A DNA stretch of 64,000 bases from Chamaecrista fasciculata (GCA_003254925.1 QANZ01028719.1:5783-69782); one strand, 5' to 3'; shown: positions 46,939 to 59,149, counted from the first letter of the stretch. The notes: generated from the letters alone by a model not told the origin. Made by a program: numbers and translations.

Positions 46939-49900
46939 TGGAAATCAGTGGATTATCCGAACAGTGTCGGCTTCTAAAACGTCAAACCCAAACATTATAA
47001 TGATTCTGCTCTTTCCTCTCCCCACGCAATTATCTGCTCTTGTTATTGAACTTTTTTCGTTACAACAAAGTAAAGCCTTGCTGCTGTTTTACTCATGAGG
47101 AATTTTGTTTTCCTTCTTCTTTTTCTATTTTTTTCCTCTGTATTTTTTTATCAATTTTATCATTAATATTTATAGAAAAAAAATTAATAGTATTGTAATT
47201 GTAATAATTAATTTTATTTAATTAATTTTCAAAATCTAATTGATCATACACGTTAACAAAATGTTTTACATTATAGCATGATAAAACTGAGAGTAATGTC
47301 ATAGTTTTATTTATATTTTAATTAAAATTATATTCATTTATATCTTGGACTGTACATTAAAGCAATTTGATTAATAAATAAATATTAAAATGAAATCGAT
47401 AATAAAACACATATTGGAACAACATTCAAGATAATTTTAAATTGATAACAAAAATATATATGCTTACCAATTATTTTTAACTGGGCTTAACTGCTTTTAT
47501 ATATATAATATATATTAGTGCTTCTTAATTTATTCAAAATCATTTAAGTTAAATTAATTATGCCTTTTTTAAAAAAATTGTATAGAGCTGTTCTAAACTA
47601 AAAGATAATAAAACGAACCTTTTATTTAAAAGAAAAACGATTTCTAGATATATTAATTGAGTTACACATATTAAATGTATGTGTTTCTAAATTTTGAGAA
47701 TTTATAAAAGCTCTTGTTCAATTATGAGTACGAATAGTATTAATATAATGAAAACAAGAACATATAATTANACGAATAGTATTAATATATTGAAAACAAG
47801 AACATATAATTATATTACAGTTGCTCCCATGTCCATTTAATTAAGTACAATAATATACTTTAAAATTTATTACATCTAATGTGTGTTTCGTATTTACATG
47901 CACTCCATAGTCCATACAGTCCACAGCAGATAAAAAGATCAGAAAGGGGCTTCAATATTTGATATACTTCTTGATCTATTCTTGATCATATACTTCTTGA
48001 TATCCTTTGTCCCTTGAAACCATAAGAGCTGCCACAATCATCACACTGTCATAATCCCTTAATTATGTCGCAGACGCTTGCATATGCACTGCAAGGGTAA
48101 TGTATATATATATACGTATTTGTGTAGGTGTTACAAAATCGGAAATCATATCACCTGGATAACTACAAACAGGATGGAAAATCCTAATCGATATATAACA
48201 TATTTTTATGTGTGGACAAAATAATTTTTATATAAGTAGAAAATCTTTAAACCATGCTTGGTACAATCATATCCGAATTCTACATAAAATCGTGCTTAAA
48301 TTTTGTGACTTGCACGCGTCGCGCGAACTGAACGTGAATTACTTAATTAAGGAGTAGATCTACCTCAATTAGTTTCTGCGTGCTTTCAATTCACTGCTTC
48401 GATTGTGTATCAAAAAAAAATTCACTGCTTCGATTTGTTGGCATTTGGCACTTGACTGTCAGTGATGGAATTGAAGGTCAACGGCCACTAGTCATCTGCA
48501 TGTTGCTATACATATATATCGCTTTTTTCCGATACCCTTTTTGTGAACGTTATTACATACAAGTAACACACATAAGCCATATATATATATATATATATAT
48601 AATTCAGAACGTTCACGCTACGCTAGCTAGATCTGGGCATAGTACGTGTATTTAGGGAAATTGGCTCTGTTTATTTTTATGTTAGTTTCACTTGCAGCGG
48701 CAATCTCCATCAAAGTTTGTTCATATATTTCCTACATGAAAAAGTTAATTGTGTAATCGACCGAGAAGCATTTATGTACGTGTACTTACATAATTTACAC
48801 GTACTAAGCACATGGAAAAGTTAATTTGCTATATCAAGTTTCATTTGTGACAAGGTGTCAAATTCCAATGTGACTGGTTCCCAAGTTGGCATATTAATTC
48901 AACTATTCAAGGTTGGGGGGTGCACAAATTAATTGAATAACCTATTGGAAATATTAATGGTGAATTCACATAGTGCTGGAAGCGGTGCCGTTTTGTTAAG
49001 GAAAATAACGGAGACAGATCCCCCGTGTATTCAGTTTTTTGGTTATTTATTTACCATATCCCCCATTTAATTAATCTTCACATTTATTCACCGCAAAACA
49101 GAACAATGTCACGGTAGTGCTTTCATTATCATTTCATTAATCACAACCTTAAAAAAAAAAACACAAACATCAAGATTATTAATCTTCATTGTCCAAAACA
49201 TAAATTAAACAGCGTATAAAACAAATAGACTGGCTGATCGACATGTTAGGACGTGGAAGAGAGAGAGATACATGATTGCGACCTGAAGCCTGAAAGGTTC
49301 TTATATAATGTAAATAAATACGTGCAGCCGTGGAAATTCACATAATTCACAGTTTCACGGATATAATTATAATTATATATATATATATATGAGTATATTT
49401 TATTTCCACGAACTTTTTTTTTTGTAGAGACTTTGATTGCGGTTTTAGGTCTAAAGAAGGGTCTTTGATTTTATGCAACATCTTGATGGTTAGATACATG
49501 AATGTGAATAGAGTTATAGAGCTAGCTATTACGCACCCTAATGTGGTCCAACGCACGCCATGGGTACAAACCAGGCCAAACATACTTGTTAATTGAAATT
49601 AAAGCCATGGTTTAATTTCTGTCCTTATTTTCCTGTTTATTTTGAGGGATCACGTCTCTGTACGTCATTGAAGTAATATGAGAAATATTTATGTTTATGG
49701 ATAAGTATATAGCAACTACTAATTATTTAATATGCTTTAATTTAAAAAATGTATATGATTCTCAGCTTCTTCGTTTATAGATTGATCATTTAATTAATGC
49801 TCAATTATTCAAGGATAATAAAATACAGATATATTTAACATCACAAAATAAAAGAATATATATATTGTGCTTGTGATTTTAACATTATCCATCTGCCGTT

Positions 49901-50388
49901 TCATGTTGACTTGTTTTATTTAAATAAAATATACTTCACTCTCACAGGATATATCTGCTCTCTTAACGAAATCCACCGTTCATTGCATATTTTCCTCAGG
50001 CTAACGTATGTAACGAGCAAAAGTGTGTTGCTAATAGCACTCATTTGCCATCTTTGCATCTAATTAAACTGAAATACTTTGCGTAGCCGAGTAATTCAGA
50101 AAGACCACTAAAGAAGCAAATACCGGAGTTGCACTATTTGAATGCGCATACTGTCCTGAAAAAGCCACTGGGAGTTTGGGATTAGCTAATCATGATCTTA
50201 ATTATGAAAATTAAACCCGTCATCAAATATTAAAATACACACATAAACTGATAAAAGATCGATGTAAAACAATTCTGAGCAGCGCCTTAAAGAAAAAGTA
50301 AATTTAGGAACCAGCATTTTTTACAAATGTTCTTCCCCAGTGTGGTTCTATTTTAAGTATACATGCGCAAACAAAAAAAGAAAGGACA
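46939..50388. other. Long AT-rich intergenic region
   Basis: About 3.4 kb upstream of UPL7 without a supportable gene. It contains (TA)n tracts near 48580-48601 and 49375-49390, and an assembly N at 47771 between two near-identical 41-base segments. A 60-odd codon minus-strand frame with a hydrophobic segment (49583 downward) is not backed by any family or splice evidence. Confidence 0.45.
47730..47812. repeat. 41-bp direct repeat flanking a single N
   Basis: Bases 47730-47770 and 47772-47812 both begin ACGAATAGTATTAATAT and end AACATATAATTA, with one mismatch. They are separated only by an N at 47771. This looks like two contig ends that overlap but were joined without collapsing the overlap. 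Confidence 0.85.
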
Positions 50389-50595
50389 CGCCAACAAAGG
50401 TTGGCCCAGTTGGTAAGGAGTCAACTCATAACCCACAAGGTCGTGAGTTCGAATCCCACTGCCGATGTGAGGGCCTTGTTGGTAGGCGATCTGTAAGTAC
50501 CTCTGTAAGCGCTCATAGAGCCTTGAGGCCTGCCCTGGCCTTGGTGAGCCCCCGGGGCCCAACTCACCTAAACTTTTATTCTACCAAAAAAAAGA
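50389..50595 (+). mobile_element. tRNA-derived SINE, copy C (intact)
   Basis: It carries an A-box-like TGGCCCAGTTGGTAAGGAGT and a B-box GAGTTCGAATCCCAC, the internal RNA polymerase III promoter pattern. A body and an A-rich tail follow. A 16-bp target duplication AAAAAAAGAAAGGACA flanks it (50373-50388 and 50596-50611). Its body matches the decayed minus-strand copies at 236-410 and 1803-1995, so this family has been active here more than once. Confidence 0.88.
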
Positions 50596-50611
50596 AAAAA
50601 AAGAAAGGACA

Positions 50612-51561
50612 TTAGTCATTAATTAGCTTGCATAATTAAGCCGCAACTCATTAATTAAAAAATAGAAATGCCTGGGATTCCTTAACCTCAGTCACACGCT
50701 GATGAAATAAATGTGAGGTGGCATGCACGAGAGGCCAACAGCTTTAACTCTGGTCCGAAAGCTATATATTATCGAGTGTAATTACCATTCAACCCCCAGC
50801 TGAAATTCCTTTCTTTTTGATACTTTTTTTCTTCGAAAAGTAATGGTCTTTAATTAATAATAATAGTACTAGTACTATTAAAGAAAAGGAATTGTTAAGT
50901 GTTAACATCCATGTTAGGAAGACAATTAAGTGAACAAACACTTTGGTCATTGGAGGTAAGTGAAGATGAAGGCAATCCTAAAAGCCTAAAACGGCTTTGG
51001 GGTCGAATATATCTAATATGCCTTACCTGAAGTACACAAAACTACACATATGCTTTGTAAGTTGGCCTTCAAAACGACACGTTTGGAGCATAAGGTAAGG
51101 GCAAAAAGACACGTGGGGGCCACGGTAGGCTCTCTAACAAGCTCATAAAAGGAAAGTCGAAGATACATAGCGGAGGGTATTTAATTATTATTTAAATAAG
51201 AAATACGGTGGGATGTTGGTTAAAGTGCACTGTGCAGGAAAAAAGAGAAGAGGGCAAAAACGGAAACCCGAAAAGTTGCATGAAAAAACTCAGATATTGA
51301 GGCTGCAGTATGAAGACGCTTGGCGTGATATGTCAACCATTTATTACCAAAGCTTCTCATTCTTCCCAAACTCACCTCTCTGTTTTGAGAATCACAGAAA
51401 CAGAGAGGCATTAATTTCTACCACACCGTGGAACAGTGAATTGAGAGAGACGAGTGAAGTGAGGAAATAGGAAGGTGTTAGTGTTACTATATATATATAA
51501 AGAGGTGGTAATGATCATTCTCAAAGGCTGAGCTTGAAAGAAAGAAATTAAACAGCTAGCC
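50612..51561. other. Promoter region and 5' leader of the GT47 gene
   Basis: It is unique sequence. A TATA-like TATATATATAAAG lies near 51490, about 70 bases before the ATG at 51562, so the leader is probably short. No other gene is seen. Confidence 0.45.
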
Positions 51562-54500
51562 ATGGATAGTGGGGGAAGGAATTATTGCGGTGAAAGGTGG
51601 CCTTCAAAGCCATCTTCATCTTTGAAGCTTTTGTTGTTCATGGTGCCTCTTATACTGCTCGCTGGTCTTGTTTCTGTGCTGGGTCCAAACCCATTTGCTA
51701 ACCAGCCTTCTTTGTGGGGCTCTCTTAATAATTATCCTTCTTCTTCTTCTTCATCTTCCATGGTTGAAATTCCTGATTCGTTAGGGAAACAGAGAGAAGG
51801 GGTTTTGGATTTAAGGTCAAGAGTGGTGGTAACCATGGATGCTCAGGGTAAGGAAGAAAAAGCTATCTCTGATGATACTGCCTTCAATCATTCCTCTACT
51901 CCACCACTCACAGTTCAGGCTATACCCACACTTCAATCACCTGTAAGAACTCTGTCGTCTCTATTTCATTTCCTCCTTAATTTGTAGAAGCTTCACTCAT
52001 GGATATTCAATATATAAATGTGCTAGATGTTCTTAAAATTAATTAAACCCATTGGTATTACTAAACCTTTTTTTTTGAAGTAAATGATTTAGTATTTGAG
52101 AACATGTCTAAGGACATTCATGTGCCGCAATGCGCATGCAATTCACTATTTTCTCATTTTCTCTTGTGATTTTTAATATCTTTTTTCACAAAAGAAAAAT
52201 TAATTTGTTACCGTTTCTGCATCAAAAGGATTTTACCAGCTTGCACGACTGATGACAACTTCATTTCGTGCGTGTTCTTACCACAAATCCAATGGACCCT
52301 TGGGATTTTGTTACACAATGTAACCTTGTTTGCTTCTTTATTTTATAGTGAAAGCTACAGGCCCTTTCATTATCATCTCGGAGCTATTTATTATTTAATC
52401 TGTGCTTGTTTATTAGTCTCTTTGCGGAGCCGATGTTTGCGAATTGAAACATGAAAACATTGGATTTTACTCGAAGTATTGTTTGGCAGTTTCAAACCTG
52501 GATTTTAGTTTGTAACGGTTGCCCACTTTCTTCAATGTCTCAACCCTTTATGCATGATATTGATCCCGCATTCTCCTAATGTTGATGCAAGTCATGTTAG
52601 CTTTTTGGTTTTTTATCATTAATATCATTCAAAAAAGTTATATACTTTGCAGTTTGCACGGATCGTGCTTGGCAAGGCAAGCCGCATTAGTTTTGTTTTT
52701 AATATTAAAGAACAGATTTTTATAACCGATTTGGCATTATCATGTGACCAAAAGACCAGATAATTATAGTAAGATCCAAGCTAAAACTTATTGCGGCGCT
52801 TTTTGAACAGAACAAAAGCGAAGAGATCCCTAACGCCTCCAACGTTTGGCCCAACACTGCTTCTATGAACGAATCTTATGTTCCTGTTGAAAAACAGGGG
52901 AGGGAAAGAAAATTCAGCATCTTAGATAGAACAGAAGCTGGTCTTCTTCAAGCTCGAGCTGCAATTAGAGAAGCCAGAAACGGAAATCAAACACAAGATC
53001 CAGACTACGTCCCTGTTGGTCCGATGTATTGGAATGCCAATGCTTTTCACAGGTAACTCCTACTCTTGTGCTCTTTCTCTTTCTGATTCCTTTCCTTCCT
53101 TATTGTATGTGTATACAGGCAAAAATATCTTTTTAGTCCCTAAATTTTACATTAGTTTTCAATTTCTCCTATGAAATTTGTTAACTATCAATTGTATCCC
53201 TAAAATTTTATACTTTAGTCAATTGTATCAATTTTATCATTTTTATTATCTTTACTAACTCTATATAATTAATTAACAACAAATTTCACATGGCTCTAAA
53301 ATTGCTTGAAAAAAATACTAGCTTATATTAAAAATCACAGTTTATCGTTATAATTATGACAAATGTTATAATTGATCAAAATGTAGAACTTCAGGGAGAA
53401 AATTGTCTCTAGACAAAATTAGAGTAAAGTTTGGGATGAAAAAGTTTTTTTGCCTATATATGTATATATTTTCAGATTGCTCACCTGCTATTCTTTCAAA
53501 ATTGGCAATGACAGGAGCTACTTGGAAATGGAGAGACAGTTCAAAGTGTTTGTGTATGAAGAAGGGGAGCCTCCAGTTTTTCATAATGGACCTTGCAAAA
53601 GCATATACGCCATGGAGGGAAACTTCATCCATGCCATTGAGATAAACAAACAGTTCAGAACAAGAGACCCAGAGAAAGCACACGTGTTTTTCCTTCCTTT
53701 TAGTGTAGCAATGATGGTTCAGTTTGTGTATGTACGTGACTCTCATGATTTTGGCCCTATAAGAAAGACTGTCACAGACTACGTAGACCTCATTGGTTCT
53801 AGATATCCCTTTTGGAATCGAAGCCTTGGTGCCGATCATTTCATGCTCGCTTGCCACGATTGGGTAAGAGGATTACATATTTACATGTAAAATTTCTAAG
53901 AGTTTAAGACGATGTAGAATTGTATATGTACTAATTATTCAAGTTTAATTTATTCTCTTCAGGGGCCGGAGACTACATTTTCTGTTCCTAACATGTACAA
54001 AAACTCGATTCGAGTGCTATGCAATGCTAACACTTCAGAAGGATTCAACCCGGCAAAAGATGTATCTTTTCCGGAGATTAATCTGCAAACGGGTACGATA
54101 AATGGGTTCGTTGGAGGCCCATCTGCATCAAAACGTCCAATTCTGGCATTTTTTGCTGGTGGGCTTCATGGGCCTATAAGGCCCGTTCTTCTGGAGCATT
54201 GGGAGAACAAAGACGAAGATATTCAGGTTCATAGGTACCTCCCGAAGGGTGTGTCCTACTATGAGATGCTGAGGAAGACCAAGTACTGCCTTTGTCCTAG
54301 TGGGTACGAGGTAGCAAGCCCAAGAGTAGTTGAGGCAATATACACAGGTTGTGTTCCTGTGCTTATTTCAGAGCATTATGTGCCTCCGTTTAGTGATGTG
54401 TTGAATTGGAAGTCATTTTCAGTGGAGGTTTCTGTGAAGGACATACCAAACTTGAAGAATATTCTAATGAGTATTTCTCCGAGTCAGTATATAAGAAAGC

Positions 54501-54631
54501 AGAGGAGAGTAATGCAGATTAGGCGACATTTTGAGGTGCATTATCCTCCCAAGCGATTTGATGTCTTTCACATGATCCTTCATTCTGTGTGGCTTAGAAG
54601 ATTGAACTTTAGAGTCCATGATGATCAGTAA
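51562..54631 (+). CDS. GT47 exostosin-family glycosyltransferase (type II Golgi protein)
   Basis: Four exons (51562-51942, 52811-53052, 53515-53863, 53963-54631) join in frame to give 546 residues. A short cytosolic N-terminus precedes one membrane anchor at about 21-43 (LLLFMVPLILLAGLVSVLG), and a Ser-rich stem follows. The exostosin domain has FHRSYLEMERQFKVFVYEEG, PPVFHNGPCKSIYAMEGNFI, EKAHVFFLPFSVAMMVQFVY, GADHFMLACHDWGPETTFSV, and the C-terminal nucleotide-sugar-binding part CLCPSGYEVASPRVVEAIYT with GCVPVLISEHYVPPF. Plant members of this subgroup (At5g03795/At3g42180 type) act in the Golgi on cell-wall polysaccharides. The donor and acceptor sugars cannot be told from sequence. Intron 2 contains an inverted-repeat element ending about 60 bases before the exon 3 acceptor. 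An AATAAA lies at 54748. Confidence 0.93.
53117..53456. mobile_element. Inverted-repeat (MULE/MITE-like) element in intron 2 of the GT47 gene
   Basis: The left arm AGGCAAAAATATCTTTTTAG and TTTCAATTTCTCC is imperfectly complementary to the right arm ending CTTTTTTTGCCTATA. The interior has TAGTCCC/ATCCCTAAAATTTTA units typical of plant MITEs. It inserts into the intron without damaging the splice sites. The target duplication is unclear. Confidence 0.5.
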
Positions 54632-55650
54632 CTCTCAATTTGTACCCGGGTTGACCAATTACTCGGAATAGTTTTAAGATTCGTAGTTTGCGATTCTTTT
54701 TTTTTGTTTTTCTTTGTAAAATGTCTTGTATAAATTTTGCGTGGGAAAATAAAAATTCAGTTTTCCTTATTGGATGGTGGAACTTTTAGTTTTTTCCTAA
54801 ATGAGAAGATAAAATAAGCTAGCATAACTTCTAAACAGTTACCAAATGAAACAAGTGTCATAACCTTGTATTTTGCACATAGGAGGACTCCAATTTGGGG
54901 AACAAAACAGCATTATGCACAAACTTTGAATCATTCTAAAATATGAAATGATCTGACATCCTGAAGAGTGAAGACACATATCATATGCAAAGAAAGCTAT
55001 ATTAATTTACAATTCACTTTGCTGTCGAGGATTACAAATTTACAATTCCATCTCGCGGCCCAAGACTAGATATGATTGTAATGGAATTTTATGGAAAACA
55101 ATTATCTAATTAATTATGCCAGTAATAAAATGTCTAAAAATCATTTATCTGCTTATTAATTACTTCCCAACAAACAATTTAGAACCCCCAGTATCATAAT
55201 TTCGTCCATTTCACAGATTCTCTCCCGCCCTCCTTTTTTTTGAATCGAGTATCTTCAATTTCTTATACAAACTTTATTAAAATTTGTATTTGGACTGAAT
55301 AGTTTAATTACATATTTACATTTAACAGCAACCTAAAAGCTCACACGGGATCAAAAACATATTTATCGATTATCTTTATGAAACTTTCCGAATGAATTGT
55401 AATTTGCCCCTATCAGACTGCTGCCCGAAAATACTAACTTCAGTGATTAACCTTTTATTTGCCAATAATCTATTTAATATATATGGTCTTAACACATTCT
55501 TTTTCAAGAAAAAACTGAAATTTAAATTTTTCTATATTATTGCAATAACAGCATGATAAATAAAAAATAGTTATCCTCAGCCGCAGGAAAGGAATCCGTA
55601 GTGGAGAAGCTAGCTAGCTCATCTACATGATCCAGCCCAACTTGCCCCTC
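54632..55650. other. Intergenic region between the GT47 and LEA genes
   Basis: The GT47 3' UTR is followed by AT-rich unique DNA. No gene is visible. Confidence 0.4.
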
Positions 55651-55660
55651 AGCCCAATAT

Positions 55661-55941
55661 GCCACGTGGCAGCATACGTGGACCATACGTACGCTCTCAC
55701 TTTGTGAGAATATGGTAGCACCGTCCTCTCTCTCTCCACAACACATATCTTTCCAAACACAGCAGTTTCATCGCAAGCTTTAGATGTCACTACCTAGAAG
55801 CATCTCTAAATACGTGTCACATCACTCGTGAGCATGGCTTCCAAGTGTCCACCTTCGACCCCTTCCCCCACGTGGCAATTCATTACACTCCCACGACGCG
55901 TGTCAACTAATCTCAATAGTTCTCTGTTTATATATATATAT
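55661..55941 (+). promoter_or_regulatory. ABA-responsive promoter cluster of the LEA gene
   Basis: Several ACGT-core elements are visible: GCCACGTGGC (55661-55670, a palindromic G-box/ABRE), ACGTGG shortly after it, TACGTGTC (55811-55818), CCACGTGGC (55868-55876), and GACGCGTGTC (55895-55904), which resembles coupling element CE3. A TATA run at 55928-55941 lies about 90 bases before the ATG. ABRE plus coupling element plus TATA is the classic arrangement of ABA- and seed-induced LEA promoters bound by ABI5/ABF-type bZIP factors. The regulatory role is inferred from motifs. Confidence 0.75.
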
Positions 55942-56024
55942 GAAACATCGAACTTCTCCCTTTCATATATCTGAAAACTAGCAATCGATCACTCATCGTG
56001 AAAAATTGGACATCGATCAAATCA

Positions 56025-57712
56025 ATGGAGTCGAATCAGTTTAAGAAAGAACGAGCTGAGGCAGCAGCAAAACTTGCTGCTAAAGACGTAGGAGACGTAA
56101 ACAGAGAAAAAGAGCGTGAGGATGGGGTAAATAAGATGAGTTCAGAGAGGCGGTTCAAGGAGGAACGAGCAGAGGCAGCATCAAAACTTGCAGCTAAAGA
56201 CCTTGAAGATGCCAACAGATTAAAGGCTCACGAAGAAACTCGTGGGTTGAGAAATGAGCCGATGGAGGAGAGGCCCGGTGTGATAGGGTCCATGTTAAGG
56301 GCGGTGCACGACACATACGAGCATGCAAAAGAAGCGGTGGTTGGAATGGGTCATGCTGACATGGCTGAGGATAGAAGAGGGGAAGTGAGGGATATATCAG
56401 CAGATAAATCTCGTGGGGTATACGATGCTGCTACGGGGAAGGCAAAGGAGTATGCGGATTATGGAACAGAGAAGGCTAAAGAAACCAAGGATGCTACGAA
56501 GGAGAAAGCAGGGGAATATGCAGACTATGCTGGTGAGAAGGCTAAGGAAACTAAGGATGCTACGAAGGAGAAAGCAGGGGAGTACGCGGATTATGCTGGT
56601 CAAAAGGCTAGGGAAACGAAGGATAAAGCAGGGGAGTATGTAGATTATGCTGGTCAGAAAGCCAAGGAAGCTAAAGACGCGACGATGCAGAAAGCAGGAG
56701 AGTATAAGGATTATACTGCGGAGAAGGCGAAGGAAGCTAAGGACACTACGATTCAGAAGGCAGGGGAGTATAAGGACTATGCAGCAGAGAAGACTAGAGA
56801 GGGGAAAGATGCTTCGATGCAGAAAGCAGAGGAGTACAAAGACTATACTGCTGAGAAAGCGAAAGAAGGAAAGGATACTACAATGGGGAAGCTTGGGGAG
56901 TTGAAGGAATCTGCTGCGGAGGCAGCTAAGAGGGCTATGGGTTACTTGACTGGTAAGAAAGAGGAAGCCAAGCAGGTGGCTGCAGAGACGGCGGAGACTG
57001 CCAAACAGAAAGCTGCAGAGACGGCGGAGGCCACCAAGAATAGGGCTTCTGATACAGCGGAAGCAGCAAAAAACAAGGCTGCTGAGACGGCGGAGGCGGC
57101 GAAGAACAAGGCTGTGGAGACGAAGGAGTCAGCAAAGAAGAAGACCGCAGAGACAACAGAAGCAGCAAAGAATAAGACCGCAGAGGCAACCGAAGCGGCC
57201 AAGAAGAAAACGGCACAAACAAAAGAGAAGACCCAGGTCTTAGATAATTTATTGTTTGATGTCTTACATTAACTAGTTTAAAGTTATGAGAACAAACATT
57301 CGAGTATGACGTAATTGGGGACAATGCAGGAAAAGTTGAGCGGAACAGAGGAAGAAGCGAGGAGGAAAATGGAAGAGCTAAAACTGCAAGGAAAAGAATA
57401 CAGAGACGAAGCCAAGCGTGAGGCCTATCATCCCCAGAGCCAACTTGATCGGTAAGTACTTGTAATTATTAATATTAGATAGAATAAGACTAGATATATC
57501 ACATACATATATAATTGGGTTTTGAAAAATTGCACAGGGATAGGGGAAAGAGTGGTGGAGAAGCAATAGTAGTAGATGTGAAGGAAACTCGGCCAGGTGC
57601 GGTGGCTGCGACACTGAAAAAATCAGATCAATTGGCAGGTCAAACCTTCAACGACGTGGGACCTTTGAATGAAGAAGAGACTGTCCGCGTGGAGCGCCGC
57701 GAGAAAATGTGA
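56025..57712 (+). CDS. Late embryogenesis abundant protein (LEA_4, DC8/ECP63-like)
   Basis: A hydrophilic, disordered desiccation-protection protein of seeds. Three exons (56025-57236, 57330-57451, 57538-57712) join in frame to give 502 residues. The N-terminus has two related units (FKKERAEAAAKLAAKD, FKEERAEAASKLAAKD). The middle has 22-residue repeats of the form KAKETKDATKEKAGEYADYA, one of which is short by four residues. A region of 11-mers then follows (AAETAEAAKNK type), and the ends are non-repetitive (LSGTEEEARRKMEELK; SDQLAGQTFNDVGPLNEEET). Such repeats become amphipathic helices on drying. ATG 56025 is chosen; the frame runs further upstream only through a GTG. ABRE motifs in the promoter fit seed and ABA induction. 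An AATAAA lies at 57766. Confidence 0.93.
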
Positions 57713-57765
57713 CCTTAGCCTTGGGGTAGTAGGGGGGATGTTAATGTATATTATTAATATTGTGT

Positions 57766-57771
57766 AATAAA
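57766..57771 (+). terminator. Candidate polyadenylation signal of the LEA gene
   Basis: AATAAA stands 54 bases after the stop codon in a T-rich context. Plant signals are loose, so this is only a candidate. Confidence 0.45.
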
Positions 57772-57789
57772 CTCTCTTATGTGTATTTT

Positions 57790-58430
57790 GCCTTCCACTT
57801 TCTGATTAATATCCTCCTGCCTCTTGTTTAATCTTTGTTCACATACACGTTTTGGTTATAATGAAGATAGCATGCGTTACTTTTTTTCATTTGTTGACTT
57901 GCTGGTTGTTTCTTGATACCTAATACTATAGTGGCCGTAGTTATGTATTTGATAAGAGATATATGACATGCATGTTAAAACATGTAAAACATAAAATGCT
58001 TGATGACTACTCCAGCATTATAAATTTTGGCAATGCGCTTGCAGTCCATTGCTATTGAAAATTTTAAAATTCGGTTGACTGCATATATAATTTTTGTTCA
58101 TTTTATCAGTAAGATTTCTAAAATTCAACATAATTAAAGAATATTTTAGTAATAAATAGAACATTCTTACGATATTAAAACAAATGCAAATAGTTGTTGA
58201 ATGCTGCATACATGTTAAACAGGGCCCTTCCAATGAAGGGAAATTATTCGTATTCTGCCTTTCTGGCATAAGAATGGATTTATTTAGCAAAACTAAATTC
58301 CATATACAGTGTTAAAGCATACATGTAACTTTTTTTTTTTGGTCAGAAAGAACAGCATACGTGTAACTTTTTTTTTTGTCAGATACATGTAACTCATCAT
58401 ATTAAAATTATAATCAAAGAAATAACATTG
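57790..58430. other. AT-rich intergenic DNA
   Basis: No gene is visible. A short direct repeat, CATACGTGTAACTTTTTTTT, appears twice near 58318-58390 beside T runs. Confidence 0.4.
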
Positions 58431-58433
58431 AGT

Positions 58434-58672
58434 AAACTATCAAATTGGTCCTTTGATTATTGGCTCGCTGACAGATTGGTCCCCGAATTTAGGAAATTGA
58501 CAAATAGGTCCCCGAATTTTTCTAACGAGTCAAATAGGTCCTTGAATTTTTCTAACGTTACTCAAATAGGTCCCCGAATAACATGCACAGAAGGACCTAT
58601 TTGACAAATATTAGAAAAATTCGGGGACCTATTTGACTCGTTAGAAAAATTCGGGGACCTATTTGTCAANAA
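58434..58672. mobile_element. Fold-back element with GGTCCCCGAATTTTT arms and an assembly N
   Basis: The left arm repeats AATAGGTCCCCGAATTTTTC with GACTCGTT-like spacers. The right arm carries the inverse, GAAAAATTCGGGGACCTATT, twice. The right end is cut by an N at 58670 followed by an A run, so its true boundary is lost. Confidence 0.6.
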
Positions 58673-58689
58673 AAAAAAAAAAAAAACTA

Positions 58690-59140
58690 ATTTCTACCTT
58701 TGTTTGTTCTATGTCATATATATTACTAGAGGCACGTAAATATGTATATTAAATTTTAAATTATCAAAAAAATAGAATTAAATAAAAAGTTAAAAAATTT
58801 CTTTATTATATTTTAAAATAATAAATATATTAATAAAAATTGATCTCATAACAATATTGGTCTATAATAAAAATTACAATGCAAGAAAATATAAGAATAC
58901 ATAGATGACTTATCTTATAGAAGGATATATTTATCAAAATGTCAAAATTTAAGTATGATTTATGTTGCAACTTGCAAGATATTGCCACACCAGTTACAAC
59001 ATGCTTTTGGGGGCTTGATTTTAATTTTTTTAATAATTTATTTTTATATATTATGTTTAAAATAATTTATTTTACTTTATAGTTTTAAATTACCGACTAC
59101 CAGAAAGTCCCTCAGACATATAATATTAGTATAAATAATC
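58690..59140. other. AT-rich intergenic DNA
   Basis: Low-complexity AT-rich sequence without a recognisable gene or repeat family. Confidence 0.4.
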
Positions 59141-59149
59141 GGTTGTAAA

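Noticed and set aside
49347..49583. Small minus-strand membrane-protein frame (starts MFGLVCTHGV)
   Set aside because: One hydrophobic stretch only; no family match, and the 3' part is a TA microsatellite. Not enough to call a gene.
56440..56900. CRISPR-like array
   Set aside because: The 66-base periodicity is the coding repeat of an LEA protein in a plant nuclear genome.
56397..57324. Long minus-strand and shifted frames across the LEA gene
   Set aside because: These are shadows of its regular repeat structure; the plus-strand frame gives a coherent LEA protein with splice sites.
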